Numbered from the stretch's first letter, positions 6,773-13,936 are shown. The stretch: DNA of 13,945 nt from an uncultured Eubacteriales bacterium (GCA_900544945.1 UQXG01000048.1:1-13945), one strand, 5' to 3'. Notes: generated from the letters alone by a model not told the origin. Translations and numbers: made by a program.

Positions 6773-8125
6773 TTAGCCGTTTACGACGTTGTACTCGTAA
6801 GCCCAGCCATCGACGAAGCCCTTGACGACCTCAGCCCAGTTGGCATCGGTGCGGTCGGCAGCGTACTTGGCCAGAGCGGTCACAACGGTAGCTCTCCAGC
6901 TGTCCACGTTGGGGGTGTGGTTGAAGGCCCAGGACACGTTGTAGTTGCCCTTTGCCAGCAGGTCGTTGCCGTTGGCCAGGAAGGTGTTGGAGGACTCGGG
7001 AGCGGACTTGAAGGGCAGAGCACCCAGAGTGTCAACCATCTTCTGAGAAGCGGTGGGATCGGTGACCAGCCAGTACAGGAAGTCCAGAGAAGCCTTCTGA
7101 TCGGCCTCGGAAACCTTGCTGTTCACAGCCCAGCAGTTCTCGGTGCCGGAGCACAGACCAGCCTTCTCCTCGCCGGCGACGCCGCAGTAGATGGGGATCA
7201 TGCAGATGTCGGTCAGACCGGCCTCGTTCAGGGCAGCGAACTCCCAGGTGCCGTTCTGATAGAAGGCAGCCTTGCCCTCGGTGAACTGAGCTCTGGACTC
7301 ATCGGCGGTGCCGGTGGTCAGGGTCTTGGGGTCAGCGGCGGTATCGGTGACGTACAGATCCCAGATGTTGCGGAAGTTGTCCATGTAGGTGCCCTTGATG
7401 GTAGCGGGCTGCTCGGTGACATTGTCATCCCGGAACTCGTAGAACAGAGGCATGTTGGCCAGGTGACCGGAGAAACGCCAGGAAGAGGAGCTGTCCAGGC
7501 CGGGAGCGGAGAAGGCATCGAAGCCCAGCTCAGCGGCGCGGGCGTGGATGTCGTCGGCAACAGCCTTCAGGGAAGCAAAGTCGGTGATCTCCTCCACGGA
7601 GTGACCGGCCTTCTCCAGCAGAGCCTTGTTGACGATGATGCCGTAGGACTCGAAGCAGAAGCCAATGGCCTTCAGCTCGTCGGCGTCATTGTAGAGGTTG
7701 AACTCATCGGTGGTCAGCTCGTTTGCAACAGCGGTGTCAGCCAGGTTCAGGGCGTATTCGTCCCAGTCGTTCAGGCCGGACAGGTTGCCGATGTTGAAGA
7801 TGGTGGGAGCCTCGGTCTTGGCCATCTCAGCGGTCAGGGTGTCGGAGTACTGGCCGGAAGCGGCGGTGACGACCTTGACGGGAACGCCGGTGGTCTCGGT
7901 GTACAGAGCGGCCAGCTCCTGCATGGTGGTGTCGGCCTCGGGCTTGAAGTTCAGGTAGTAAACACGGCCCTCAGCGGCGGTGTTATCGGCGGCAGCCTCG
8001 GTGGCTGCAGCGGTGGTAGCGGCAGCGGCGGGAGCCTTGGTCTCAGCGGGGGCAGCGTTGCCGCCGCAAGCAGCCAGACCCAGCACCATGACCAGAGCCA
8101 GCAGCATAGCAATCAGCTTTTTCAT
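6773..8125 (-). CDS. Sugar ABC transporter solute-binding lipoprotein (family 1)
   Basis: This 450-residue secreted binding protein is anchored by lipid to the outer face of the membrane and delivers sugar to the MalF/MalG-type permeases. The signal peptide MKKLIAMLLALVMVLG ends in a lipobox LAAC with Cys20. An Ala/Thr/Glu-rich linker (about residues 22-55) precedes the folded domain, which starts near RVYYLNFKPE. Later stretches, such as AQFTEGKAAFYQNGTWEFAA and SEADQKASLDFLYWLVTDPT, are typical of extracellular solute-binding proteins family 1. The start at 8125 has AGGAGG eight bases upstream. A longer frame to 8197 would run over the operator and the leader. Arginine codons include AGA, CGT and CGC, less dominated by CGG than in neighbours, as expected for a highly expressed gene. 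The ligand is unknown; malQ suggests an alpha-glucan. Confidence 0.95.
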   Translation of the reverse strand: MKKLIAMLLALVMVLGLAACGGNAAPAETKAPAAAATTAAATEAAADNTAAEGRVYYLNFKPEADTTMQELAALYTETTGVPVKVVTAASGQYSDTLTAEMAKTEAPTIFNIGNLSGLNDWDEYALNLADTAVANELTTDEFNLYNDADELKAIGFCFESYGIIVNKALLEKAGHSVEEITDFASLKAVADDIHARAAELGFDAFSAPGLDSSSSWRFSGHLANMPLFYEFRDDNVTEQPATIKGTYMDNFRNIWDLYVTDTAADPKTLTTGTADESRAQFTEGKAAFYQNGTWEFAALNEAGLTDICMIPIYCGVAGEEKAGLCSGTENCWAVNSKVSEADQKASLDFLYWLVTDPTASQKMVDTLGALPFKSAPESSNTFLANGNDLLAKGNYNVSWAFNHTPNVDSWRATVVTALAKYAADRTDANWAEVVKGFVDGWAYEYNVVNG

Positions 8126-8150
8126 TTGTTTTCCTCCTATAGTATTGTGA

Positions 8151-8165
8151 ACCGGAAAATCCGGT
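8151..8165 (-). repeat. Small hairpin in the binding-protein mRNA leader
   Basis: ACCGGA and TCCGGT pair around a three-base loop between the predicted operator and the AGGAGG ribosome binding site. It may protect the 5' end of the transcript. Its function is not shown by the sequence. Confidence 0.45.
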
Positions 8166-8174
8166 GTCTTATTT

Positions 8175-8187
8175 TGGAAACGTTTCA
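8175..8187 (-). promoter_or_regulatory. LacI-type operator candidate O1
   Basis: TGGAAACGTTTCA on the plus strand contains the perfect palindrome GAAACGTTTC (8177-8186) with the central CG typical of LacI-family sites. It lies just downstream of the predicted transcription start, where a bound repressor would block initiation. An extra half-site, CGTTTCCA (8189-8196), lies beside it. The exact reverse complement of the 13-mer recurs at 8304-8316. Confidence 0.65.
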
Positions 8188-8203
8188 TCGTTTCCATGTC
8201 TTG

Positions 8204-8232
8204 AGTTTACAGCAGCTTTCTCAAGAAATCAA
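8204..8232 (-). promoter_or_regulatory. Promoter of the binding-protein gene
   Basis: Read on the minus strand, TTGATT (8227-8232) is separated by exactly 17 bases from TAAACT (8204-8209). The predicted start near 8195-8198 places operator O1 at about +10 to +20, and the leader runs about 70 bases to the ATG. Confidence 0.7.
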
Positions 8233-8303
8233 GCCTTTTTTGACGCAAGAAATGATTTTCCGCTTTTTTCACAATCTGCCAGCTCTCATTTTGGGCACTT
8301 CGC

Positions 8304-8316
8304 TGAAACGTTTCCA
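8304..8316 (-). promoter_or_regulatory. LacI-type operator candidate O2
   Basis: TGAAACGTTTCCA is the exact reverse complement of O1 (8175-8187), and its core GAAACGTTTC lies at 8305-8314. It is centred 128 bases from O1, about 72 bases upstream of the -35 box. This suits a regulator that binds two sites and may loop the DNA across the promoter. Confidence 0.6.
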
Positions 8317-8410
8317 ATTTCGCCGGGTATTCCGGCGATCCGCACCCGCCCAAGCCGAAAAACTGCATGTCATTGGGAGCCGGTGCGCGCACCGGCGCGG
8401 CCCCCTCCGG

Positions 8411-8437
8411 GGATTCCCTCCGGTCACAATCCGTTTC
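8411..8437 (+). repeat. Repeat module C, copy 1 (27 bases, exact)
   Basis: This 27-base block, starting GGATTCCCTCC and ending CAATCCGTTTC, recurs without change at 13110-13136. Its ends GGATT and AATCC are complementary. Both copies are joined to module D sequence, in opposite relative orientation. Confidence 0.75.
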
Positions 8438-8440
8438 CCC

Positions 8441-8568
8441 TTGGCTCCCACTCTGGGGGAGCTGGCGGCGAAGCCGACTGAGAGGGCAAAAATCACCCTC
8501 TCCGCCTCCGGCACCTCTCCCAGAGGGAGAGGCAAGGCCCTCATCCATCACGGCTGCGCCGCGCCACC
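8441..8568 (+). repeat. Multi-hairpin intergenic repeat, copy 2 (modules A and B)
   Basis: Module A (8441-8538) is in the opposite orientation to copy 1 at 4476-4574. It keeps the framework segments TTGGCTCCC, GGGGGAGCTG, CTGAGAGGG, CCCTCTCCG and GGCAAGGC, while hairpin stems differ. CGGC-GAA-GCCG here (8466-8476) replaces GTCAC-GAA-GTGAC there. Module B (8538-8568) is in the same orientation as in copy 1. No gene is seen in this stretch. Confidence 0.75.
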
Positions 8569-8582
8569 GATGCATTATTGTG

Positions 8583-8652
8583 CGATTGCCACTGGCAGTC
8601 ATTAGAATTTTGATTCGCTGCGCAGAGCACCACACTGGTTCGCAATGACATG
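8583..8652 (+). repeat. Repeat module D, copy 1
   Basis: This stretch runs from GATTGCCACTGGCAGTCAT through ATTCGCTGCGCAGAGCACCA to CACTGGTTCGCAATGACATG. Its first part recurs as a reverse complement at 13154-13206, and its last part as a reverse complement at 13068-13082 and directly at 18-37. It contains the small palindrome TTGCCACTGGCA. It is an intergenic repeat and nothing in it looks coding. Confidence 0.7.
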
Positions 8653-8783
8653 CATTTTTCGGCAGCGCATTCAGAAATGCCGCGATACCGAGCGGTGCCC
8701 AGTGGCCTATCGAATTCAGACCAACTGTGCACGCACTGTCAGCGGCGACACGCCGCATTCGGAAAAAATTCACATTCATCCGC

Positions 8784-8812
8784 TTTACCCCGTGGGAAAA
8801 ATGTGGTACACT
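8784..8812 (+). promoter_or_regulatory. Promoter of the YfhO-family gene
   Basis: TTTACC (8784-8789), a 17-base spacer and TACACT (8807-8812) lie 33 bases before the ATG, leaving room for a short leader with the GGAGGA site. Confidence 0.6.
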
Positions 8813-8845
8813 AACCTCAAATATCGTTTTTTACGGAGGAACCCC

Positions 8846-11563
8846 ATGAAACTGGAAAAACGAAAAAAATGGAACTATCCGGCCATCGGCTTTGCCATTC
8901 CCTGCCTGGGGATGCTGTTTTTGATGGCGGTGAGCCAGTATGTTCCCTTCGGCAAATATTCCATGCTGTATTCCGATATGTACCACCAGTATTACCCCTT
9001 CTTCGTGGCCTTCCGCAACGCCCTGCGGGAGGGGAGGGGACTGCTCTATACCTGGAGCGTGGGCCTGGGCATGGACTATTTGGGTCTCATCGCCTACTAC
9101 CTGGCATCGCCCCTGAATTTGCTCAGCGTACTGGTGCCGGAAGGATGGCTGCTGGGCTATTTTTCCCTGCTGGTTCCCATCAAGCTGGGCCTTGCCGGCC
9201 TGTTCTTCAGCCTGTTTCTGAAACGGATTTTCCGCAGGGACGATTTTTCCGTCTCCGTATTCGGCGCGTTCTACGGCCTGTGCGCCTGGGCACTTGGCTA
9301 TCAGTGGAACGTGATGTGGCTGGATACCTTCGCCCTGCTTCCGCTGGTTACCCTGGGCACGGTGAGCCTTCTGAAGGAGAAAAAGGCGGTGCTTTACACC
9401 GTCAGCCTGTTTTTCTCCATTTTTGCCAACTATTATATTGGCCTTTTCACCTGCATTTTCGTATTTCTCCTGTTTTTCGTCTACCAGATCTGTCGGTGGG
9501 GCGGCTGGAAGAAATTCTTCTGTGACCTGGGCCGGATCGCCCTGTTTTCCGCCATTGCCATCGGCATGTCCGCGATTCTCACCATCCCGGCTCTGACGGC
9601 TCTGGGCAGCACCCAGTCCAGCGTGAACAAATTCCCCACCTCCTTCCGGCTGAACATCGCCAAGGAGCACACGATTCTGGGTCTGCTGGACGCCATGCGT
9701 CAGGTGGCGGGAAACATGGGCGGCAGTCTGGAGCCTACCTTCAAGGAGGGACTGCCAAATCTGTACTGCGGCATTGTCAGCGTATTTCTCATGTTCCTGT
9801 ACCTGATGGCGAAGGAGGTACGGCTTCGGGATAAGATCTGCGCCGTGGGGCTGCTGTTGTTCTTCAACGTCAGCTTCATCATCCGGCAGCTGGACTATAT
9901 TTGGCACGGCTTCCACTTTACCAACATGATTCCTTACCGGTTCAGCTTCCTGTACAGCTTTGTGGTGCTGTTCATGGCCTACCGGGCCTGGACATTGCGC
10001 CGAACCTTTGGCTCCAAGCGGATTGTTCTGGCAGGAGTCCTGGCCGCGGCGGTGCTGGCCTGCTCCAATCAGCTCACCGAGACCGTTCCCCTGGAGCTTT
10101 TCGGCAGGGAATGGAATATCCACCTGTATTTTATCTATAATCTGATATTCCTGGTGCTGTACCTGCTGGCCATGTTGGCGGGAAGCATCACGGAGACGGC
10201 TCCCGAAGGAGCAACGCCCCGGGAAATTGCCCGGATTCGGTTGGAGGTTCACCAGCAGTCTCTCCGTTCCCGAGCCTTGATTCTGGGGATTATGGTGGTG
10301 GAGCTGACGGCCAACCTGATCTGCTTCGGCCTGTACTTTCCGGGCACCGGGGTCTCCAACTATCCCAAGGGCACGGAAAAGACGGCCTCCGTCATCCGCT
10401 ATATGAAGGAGCGGGAGAAGAATAACCTCTTCTTCCGGGCGGAGACCACCCATTCCCAGACCTTGAATGACGGTGCTCTGAACAATTATAACGGCATCAG
10501 CACCTTCACAAGCTCCGCAAACGTCAATACCACCCTTTTTATGCAGAGCTTGGGCTTCAGCGCAAAAAACACCTATAATCGGTACCTTTTTGAGGAAAGT
10601 TCCCCGGTTTCCAACCTGTTTTTGGGACTGAAATATATGTTGGAGCGGGACGGAAAGGACAAAGCCAGCACCTATTTCACAGAGGTCAACCGGTTCGGCG
10701 ATACGGTGCTGCTGGAAAATCAGGCCTATCTGCCCCTGGGCTTCCTGGCGAACTCCCAGCTTGCCGATCTGGAGTTTAACGTCACAGACAACGGCTTCGA
10801 TTTCCAGAACCGGCTGCTTTCCGCCGCCACCGGCGTGAATGGCCAGGTCTGGCACCGGATTGAGAATTTCAGGATTTTTGGCGACGGCGTCAACGTCTTT
10901 GAGGAAAACGGTCAGGGCTACTGCAAGTACGACAGCACCGTGGATAAGGGCGACCTGACCTACAGCTTCACGGCGGAAACCGATGGCTTTTTCTGCGTCC
11001 AGCTGGATCTGCCCAAGCGGAACGACTTCTACCTCAGCGTCAATGGGGTGGAGCTGTACAAGGAGAAAATCAGCCTTCAGCAGATGTTTGCCGGGAAGGA
11101 TGTTAAGGCCGGGGACGAAATTGTAGTGCGCATCGTCTGCCCGGACGGCGAGAGCAGCAGTGCCAATGTTACCGCGGCAGTGCTGGACGCCGACATTTTT
11201 GCCCAGGGCTACGGGGTGCTGAACACCTCTACCTGGAATCTGACCAAGTTCCGCTCCACCCGGCTGGAAGGCACCATTGACTGTGACCGGGACGGGCTTT
11301 TGTATACCTCCATTCCCCAGAACGGCAACTGGCAGGTTACCGTGGACGGAAAGAAAACGGACACGGTGAAGGTTGGAAACTGCATGGCGGCGGTGCCCCT
11401 GAGTGCGGGAACTCATACCGTGCGGTTTGTCTATCGGAATCCGGGCTTTTCCCTGGGCTGGAAGATTTCCGCCGCCTCCGCCGCCGTGTTCGCACTCTGG
11501 ATTTTCATGACCCGGAAGGACAGAAAGCGGGAAAAATTTGACCGGAAACCGGCTGAGAATTAG
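8846..11563 (+). CDS. YfhO-family membrane protein (putative GT-C glycosyltransferase)
   Basis: This 905-residue protein has about a dozen hydrophobic helices over roughly the first 490 residues. A large outward-facing soluble domain follows (about 505-870), then one last helix (about 872-890) and a basic tail, KDRKREKFDRK. This is the YfhO layout. The first loop contains LYSDMYHQYYPFF (Asp44), the place where GT-C enzymes carry their catalytic acid. It is followed by GLLYTWSVGLGMDY and ASPLNLLSVLVP, typical of the family. In Bacillus, YfhO helps add sugars from a lipid carrier to lipoteichoic acid; the same role here is inference. The start at 8846 is set by GGAGGA five bases upstream; longer in-frame starts run into the repeats and promoter. 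It has its own promoter and is followed without a terminator by murC. Confidence 0.88.
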   Translation: MKLEKRKKWNYPAIGFAIPCLGMLFLMAVSQYVPFGKYSMLYSDMYHQYYPFFVAFRNALREGRGLLYTWSVGLGMDYLGLIAYYLASPLNLLSVLVPEGWLLGYFSLLVPIKLGLAGLFFSLFLKRIFRRDDFSVSVFGAFYGLCAWALGYQWNVMWLDTFALLPLVTLGTVSLLKEKKAVLYTVSLFFSIFANYYIGLFTCIFVFLLFFVYQICRWGGWKKFFCDLGRIALFSAIAIGMSAILTIPALTALGSTQSSVNKFPTSFRLNIAKEHTILGLLDAMRQVAGNMGGSLEPTFKEGLPNLYCGIVSVFLMFLYLMAKEVRLRDKICAVGLLLFFNVSFIIRQLDYIWHGFHFTNMIPYRFSFLYSFVVLFMAYRAWTLRRTFGSKRIVLAGVLAAAVLACSNQLTETVPLELFGREWNIHLYFIYNLIFLVLYLLAMLAGSITETAPEGATPREIARIRLEVHQQSLRSRALILGIMVVELTANLICFGLYFPGTGVSNYPKGTEKTASVIRYMKEREKNNLFFRAETTHSQTLNDGALNNYNGISTFTSSANVNTTLFMQSLGFSAKNTYNRYLFEESSPVSNLFLGLKYMLERDGKDKASTYFTEVNRFGDTVLLENQAYLPLGFLANSQLADLEFNVTDNGFDFQNRLLSAATGVNGQVWHRIENFRIFGDGVNVFEENGQGYCKYDSTVDKGDLTYSFTAETDGFFCVQLDLPKRNDFYLSVNGVELYKEKISLQQMFAGKDVKAGDEIVVRIVCPDGESSSANVTAAVLDADIFAQGYGVLNTSTWNLTKFRSTRLEGTIDCDRDGLLYTSIPQNGNWQVTVDGKKTDTVKVGNCMAAVPLSAGTHTVRFVYRNPGFSLGWKISAASAAVFALWIFMTRKDRKREKFDRKPAEN

Positions 11564-11566
11564 TGG

Positions 11567-11595
11567 TTGTATTCTCAAGCGCAATCATGTATAAT
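11567..11595 (+). promoter_or_regulatory. Promoter of murC
   Basis: TTGTAT (11567-11572), 17 bases, then the consensus TATAAT (11590-11595). It starts 3 bases after the stop codon of the YfhO-family gene, so murC can be transcribed alone as well as by read-through. Confidence 0.8.
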
Positions 11596-11635
11596 AGGGT
11601 AGCTTTGCAAATAAAGCGTCGGAGGATCGACTGTT

Positions 11636-13000
11636 ATGCTTCAAAATAAAAAGATCGGCCAATATCTGGTACCCGGCAGCCATGTGCATCTGGTAGGCAT
11701 CGGCGGCGTTTCCATGCGCCCTCTGGGTCTGGTGCTCAAGGGAATGGGAATGAAGGTCACCGGCTCGGATATGAGTGCTTCCGATGGCACCCGGGAGCTG
11801 GAGGCCAAGGGCATTCCCGTGACCATCGGCCACAATGCGGAAAACATTCAGGGTGCGGACTGCATCATCCGCACCGCCGCTGCCCATAACGACAATCCGG
11901 AGATTGCCGCCGCCCGGGCTTCCGGCATTCCCGTTTTCGAGCGGGCTCAGGCCTGGGGCGAGATCATGCGCTCCTATAAAAACGCCGTCTGTGTTTCCGG
12001 CACCCACGGCAAGACTACGACCACATCCATGCTGACCCACATCCTTATGGAGGCTGACCTGGATCCCACGGTGATGATCGGCGGCTATTTGCCCCTGCTT
12101 CACGCCAGCCATCGGGTGGGTCATGGGGACACTATCCTGCTCGAAAGCTGCGAATACTGCGATTCCTTCCTGAATTTCTTCCCCACGCTGGCACTGGTGC
12201 TGAATGTGGAGGAGGATCACCTGGATTACTTCAAGGACTTAGCGGACATTCAGAAATCCTTCCATAAATTCGCGGAAATGGCCACCTTCGGCGTGGTTGC
12301 CAACGGCGACGATCCCCATACCGTTCAGGCTTTGGAGGGCATCGACTATGTGACCTTCGGCCTGGGGGATGGGAACCGGATTCATGCGGCCAATATGTGC
12401 CCGGACTGGCGGCACTTTGACGTGCTGTGCGACGGAGAATTCTATTGCCATCTGGATATGGGCGTGCTGGGTCGGCACAACGCCATGAACGCCCTGGCGG
12501 CTTCTGCCGCGGCCTGGATGATGGGCATTCCCGGCCAGGCTGTTTCCCGGGGGCTGGTATCTTTCCACGGCGCAGGCCGACGGATGGAGTTCAAGGGCAA
12601 GTTCCACGGCGCGGACGTGTATGACGACTACGCCCACCACCCGGACGAGGTGGCGGCCACCATTTCCGCCGTCCGGGATGCCATGCCGGGAAGACGGCTG
12701 GTGCTGGCTTTCCAGCCCCACACCTATTCCCGAACCAGCGCCCTCTTTGACGATTTTGTCCGGGAGCTGAGCCGGGCGGACGTGCTGGTGCTGGCGGAAA
12801 TCTACGCTGCCCGGGAGCGGAACACCATCGGTATTTCCTCTGCCGACGTGGCGGAAAAAATCCCCGGCGCGGTCTTCTGCGAGACTCTGCCGGAGGTTAC
12901 GGAGTATCTGCGCCAAAACGTCCGGGAGGGCGACGTGGTGCTGACCATGGGCGCGGGAGATATTTTCCGCGCGGGCGAGGCACTGCTCAAGAGCGAGTAA
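11636..13000 (+). CDS. murC: UDP-N-acetylmuramate-L-alanine ligase
   Basis: This cytosolic ATP-dependent ligase adds L-alanine to UDP-N-acetylmuramic acid, the first amino acid of the peptidoglycan stem peptide. At 454 residues it has the normal MurC length. Three domains are visible. The UDP-substrate Rossmann domain has HLVGIGGVSMRPLG near residue 18. The ATPase domain has the P-loop VSGTHGKTTTT (Lys126), a metal-site region LESCEYCDSFL (Glu170, Glu173) and LNVEEDHLDYF. The C-terminal domain has GRHNAMNALAA, DDYAHHPDEV (330-339) and FQPHTYSRT. The GGAGG ribosome site sits about 10 bases before the ATG. A consensus promoter precedes it and a strong terminator follows. MurC here is separated from other mur/fts division-cluster genes. 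All key motifs are intact, so the enzyme should be active. Confidence 0.98.
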   Translation: MLQNKKIGQYLVPGSHVHLVGIGGVSMRPLGLVLKGMGMKVTGSDMSASDGTRELEAKGIPVTIGHNAENIQGADCIIRTAAAHNDNPEIAAARASGIPVFERAQAWGEIMRSYKNAVCVSGTHGKTTTTSMLTHILMEADLDPTVMIGGYLPLLHASHRVGHGDTILLESCEYCDSFLNFFPTLALVLNVEEDHLDYFKDLADIQKSFHKFAEMATFGVVANGDDPHTVQALEGIDYVTFGLGDGNRIHAANMCPDWRHFDVLCDGEFYCHLDMGVLGRHNAMNALAASAAAWMMGIPGQAVSRGLVSFHGAGRRMEFKGKFHGADVYDDYAHHPDEVAATISAVRDAMPGRRLVLAFQPHTYSRTSALFDDFVRELSRADVLVLAEIYAARERNTIGISSADVAEKIPGAVFCETLPEVTEYLRQNVREGDVVLTMGAGDIFRAGEALLKSE

Positions 13001-13007
13001 AAAAGAA

Positions 13008-13035
13008 AATGTGCCGGGTCACCGGCACATTCTTT
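13008..13035 (+). terminator. Terminator after murC
   Basis: A perfect 10-bp stem, AATGTGCCGG with CCGGCACATT, around GTCA, is followed by CTTT. An A-rich stretch precedes it. It starts seven bases after the murC stop codon. Confidence 0.85.
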
Positions 13036-13067
13036 GAAACATATAAAAGCTCTTCATAATACGATTC

Positions 13068-13094
13068 CATTGCGAACCAGTGCCGCAGCACTGG
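13068..13094 (-). repeat. Repeat module D end, inverted copy with hairpin
   Basis: CATTGCGAACCAGTG (13068-13082) is the reverse complement of part of 8633-8652. It continues into the hairpin CCAGTGC-CGCA-GCACTGG (13077-13094), like the CCAGTG/CACTGG hairpin at 8-23. Confidence 0.65.
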
Positions 13095-13109
13095 TGTGAC
13101 CCTTTCCAA

Positions 13110-13136
13110 GGATTCCCTCCGGTCACAATCCGTTTC
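13110..13136 (+). repeat. Repeat module C, copy 2 (27 bases, exact)
   Basis: This is identical to 8411-8437 over 27 bases and in the same orientation. It lies between the two halves of an inverted module D. Confidence 0.75.
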
Positions 13137-13153
13137 TCAAGCCTTCCCCTCTG

Positions 13154-13206
13154 GGGTGGTGCTCCGCGCAGCGAATTAAAATATTGATGATTGCCAGTGG
13201 CAATCA
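13154..13206 (-). repeat. Repeat module D, inverted copy 2
   Basis: Read as reverse complement it matches 8583-8635, including GATTGCCACTGGCA and ATTCGCTGCGC followed by GAGCACCA. It holds the nearly perfect palindrome ATGATTGCC-AGT-GGCAATCAT (13187-13207). Confidence 0.7.
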
Positions 13207-13263
13207 TACCACAATGTATGACTGTGCGTGTATTCCAAATCTTGATGAGTGTTTTGGTGCAGA

Positions 13264-13377
13264 TCCCTCCGGGGGCAATTTTCTTGTCCCGGCAAGAAAA
13301 TTGATAAGAAGCCGGCTTAAGGGGCGCTGCCGAAAAGCCGCCCCCTTAAGAATCCCCCGGCCGCATCGCCGGAAGTG
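13264..13377 (+). repeat. Structured dispersed repeat, copy B (candidate structured RNA)
   Basis: This is the ungapped partner of 1615-1728. The closing stem is CCGGGGG (13269-13275) with CCCCCGG (13354-13360). Hairpin 1 is 13276-13286 with 13293-13303, hairpin 2 starts with CTTAAGGGG (13316-13324) against CCCCTTAAG (13342-13350), and hairpin 3 is CCGGC-CGCATC-GCCGG (13357-13372). Compared with copy A, both paired changes restore Watson-Crick pairs. It lies between the murC terminator and the 3' end of a minus-strand gene. Weak similarity may continue to about 13420. No dedicated promoter was recognised, so transcription is unproven. Confidence 0.7.
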
Positions 13378-13453
13378 CGGAAAAATGCTTCAGGTTGCTG
13401 GAAGTGCTGTGTTAACAGTTATCCCGTCATCGACCGCTTACAAATGACCTTTC

Positions 13454-13849
13454 TTATTCCTCTTCCAGCACCAGGTGGTCTACGCCGCTGGCCTGAAATT
13501 CCGACATATACCGATCCATCCGGGCGGTGATTTCGTCGTAGTTGTCCTGGTCGATTTCCGGGTAGTCCATATCCCGGCGGGACAGCTCCTCGGCGAGAAT
13601 CTCATAGAATACGTTGTCCTCGTAGTAGGCGATGGCCTCGTGAATGCCGCCCTCGGCGTAGGCCTTGGAGGGAACCACGGTTCCGTTCCAGGGCTCGGAC
13701 AGGGCAGGGGACAGGGCGAATATCTTGCTTTCCAGGTCGTCGTAATCCTGGAAACGGTCGTCTCCCCGGGTGGAATTGAGCACCCAGTTTCCGATGTATA
13801 CCAGATCCAGCAGTCGCCGGAATTCCTTTGGGGTCAAATCGATTGTCAT
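13454..13849 (-). CDS. Small acidic protein of unknown function
   Basis: I do not recognise this 131-residue protein. It has no signal peptide or membrane segment and is probably cytosolic. Thirty residues are Asp or Glu against 11 Lys or Arg, so the net charge is near -19. Helix-like stretches are visible: TPKEFRRLLDLVYIGNWVLN, then HEAIAYYEDNVFYEILAEELSRR and YDEITARMDRYMSEF. The tail is LVLEEE. The start at 13849 is supported by AAGGAGG about 11 bases upstream; an in-frame ATG at 13876 has no such site. A TATAAT-like box lies upstream. It stands alone, so neighbours give no functional hint. The good ribosome site, isolated promoter and ordinary protein composition argue for a real gene. 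Confidence 0.75.
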   Translation of the reverse strand: MTIDLTPKEFRRLLDLVYIGNWVLNSTRGDDRFQDYDDLESKIFALSPALSEPWNGTVVPSKAYAEGGIHEAIAYYEDNVFYEILAEELSRRDMDYPEIDQDNYDEITARMDRYMSEFQASGVDHLVLEEE

Positions 13850-13887
13850 GGCAACCCCCTCCTTTTTCATTATCAAAGCTTCCGTAT

Positions 13888-13893
13888 ATTATA
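13888..13893 (-). promoter_or_regulatory. Probable -10 box for the small acidic protein gene
   Basis: Read on the minus strand this is a perfect TATAAT. The -35 region 16 to 18 bases upstream (GTTTTG area) is a poor match and overlaps the hairpin at 13914-13936, so an activator or weak expression is possible. Confidence 0.5.
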
Positions 13894-13910
13894 ATGCGTA
13901 CTGAACAACG

Positions 13911-13936
13911 CAAAACGCCTTGAACGTCAAGGCGTT
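13911..13936 (-). terminator. Hairpin terminator of a gene beyond the right edge
   Basis: AACGCCTTGA (13914-13923) pairs perfectly with TCAAGGCGTT (13927-13936) around ACG. Read on the minus strand the stem ends in a short TTTT run. It probably ends a minus-strand gene lying right of the window. Confidence 0.6.

Noticed and set aside
8175..8187. Catabolite-responsive (cre) site for CcpA
   Set aside because: Cre sites have 12-bp cores such as GAAAgCGcTTTC. Here the core is 10 bp, GAAACGTTTC, which fits other LacI-family proteins better. CcpA binding is not excluded.
8126..8197. N-terminal extension of the binding protein starting at 8197
   Set aside because: It would cover operator O1 and start about where transcription begins. 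The ATG at 8125 has AGGAGG and gives a perfect lipoprotein signal peptide.
8436..8568. Riboswitch or T-box leader upstream of the YfhO-family gene
   Set aside because: The hairpins belong to the dispersed repeat also found at 4476-4607, and the promoter of the gene lies downstream of them, so they would not be in its mRNA.
6437..8605. A 722-codon plus-strand open frame opposite the binding-protein gene
   Set aside because: It is a Gly/Val-rich shadow of the biased codons of the lipoprotein gene and extends through operator and repeat sequence. No start signal is seen.
8645..8845. N-terminal extension of the YfhO-family protein
   Set aside because: It would run through repeat module D and the promoter at 8784-8812. 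The ATG at 8846 has a good ribosome site.
8831..11584. A 917-codon minus-strand open frame opposite the YfhO-family gene
   Set aside because: It is an antisense shadow: His/Gln/Gly-rich with no recognisable domain, and it covers a plus-strand gene with clear family motifs, ribosome site and promoter.
13068..13377. CRISPR-like array in the repeat-rich region after murC
   Set aside because: The repeats differ in sequence and orientation, spacing is irregular, there are no unique spacers of equal length, and no cas gene is present.
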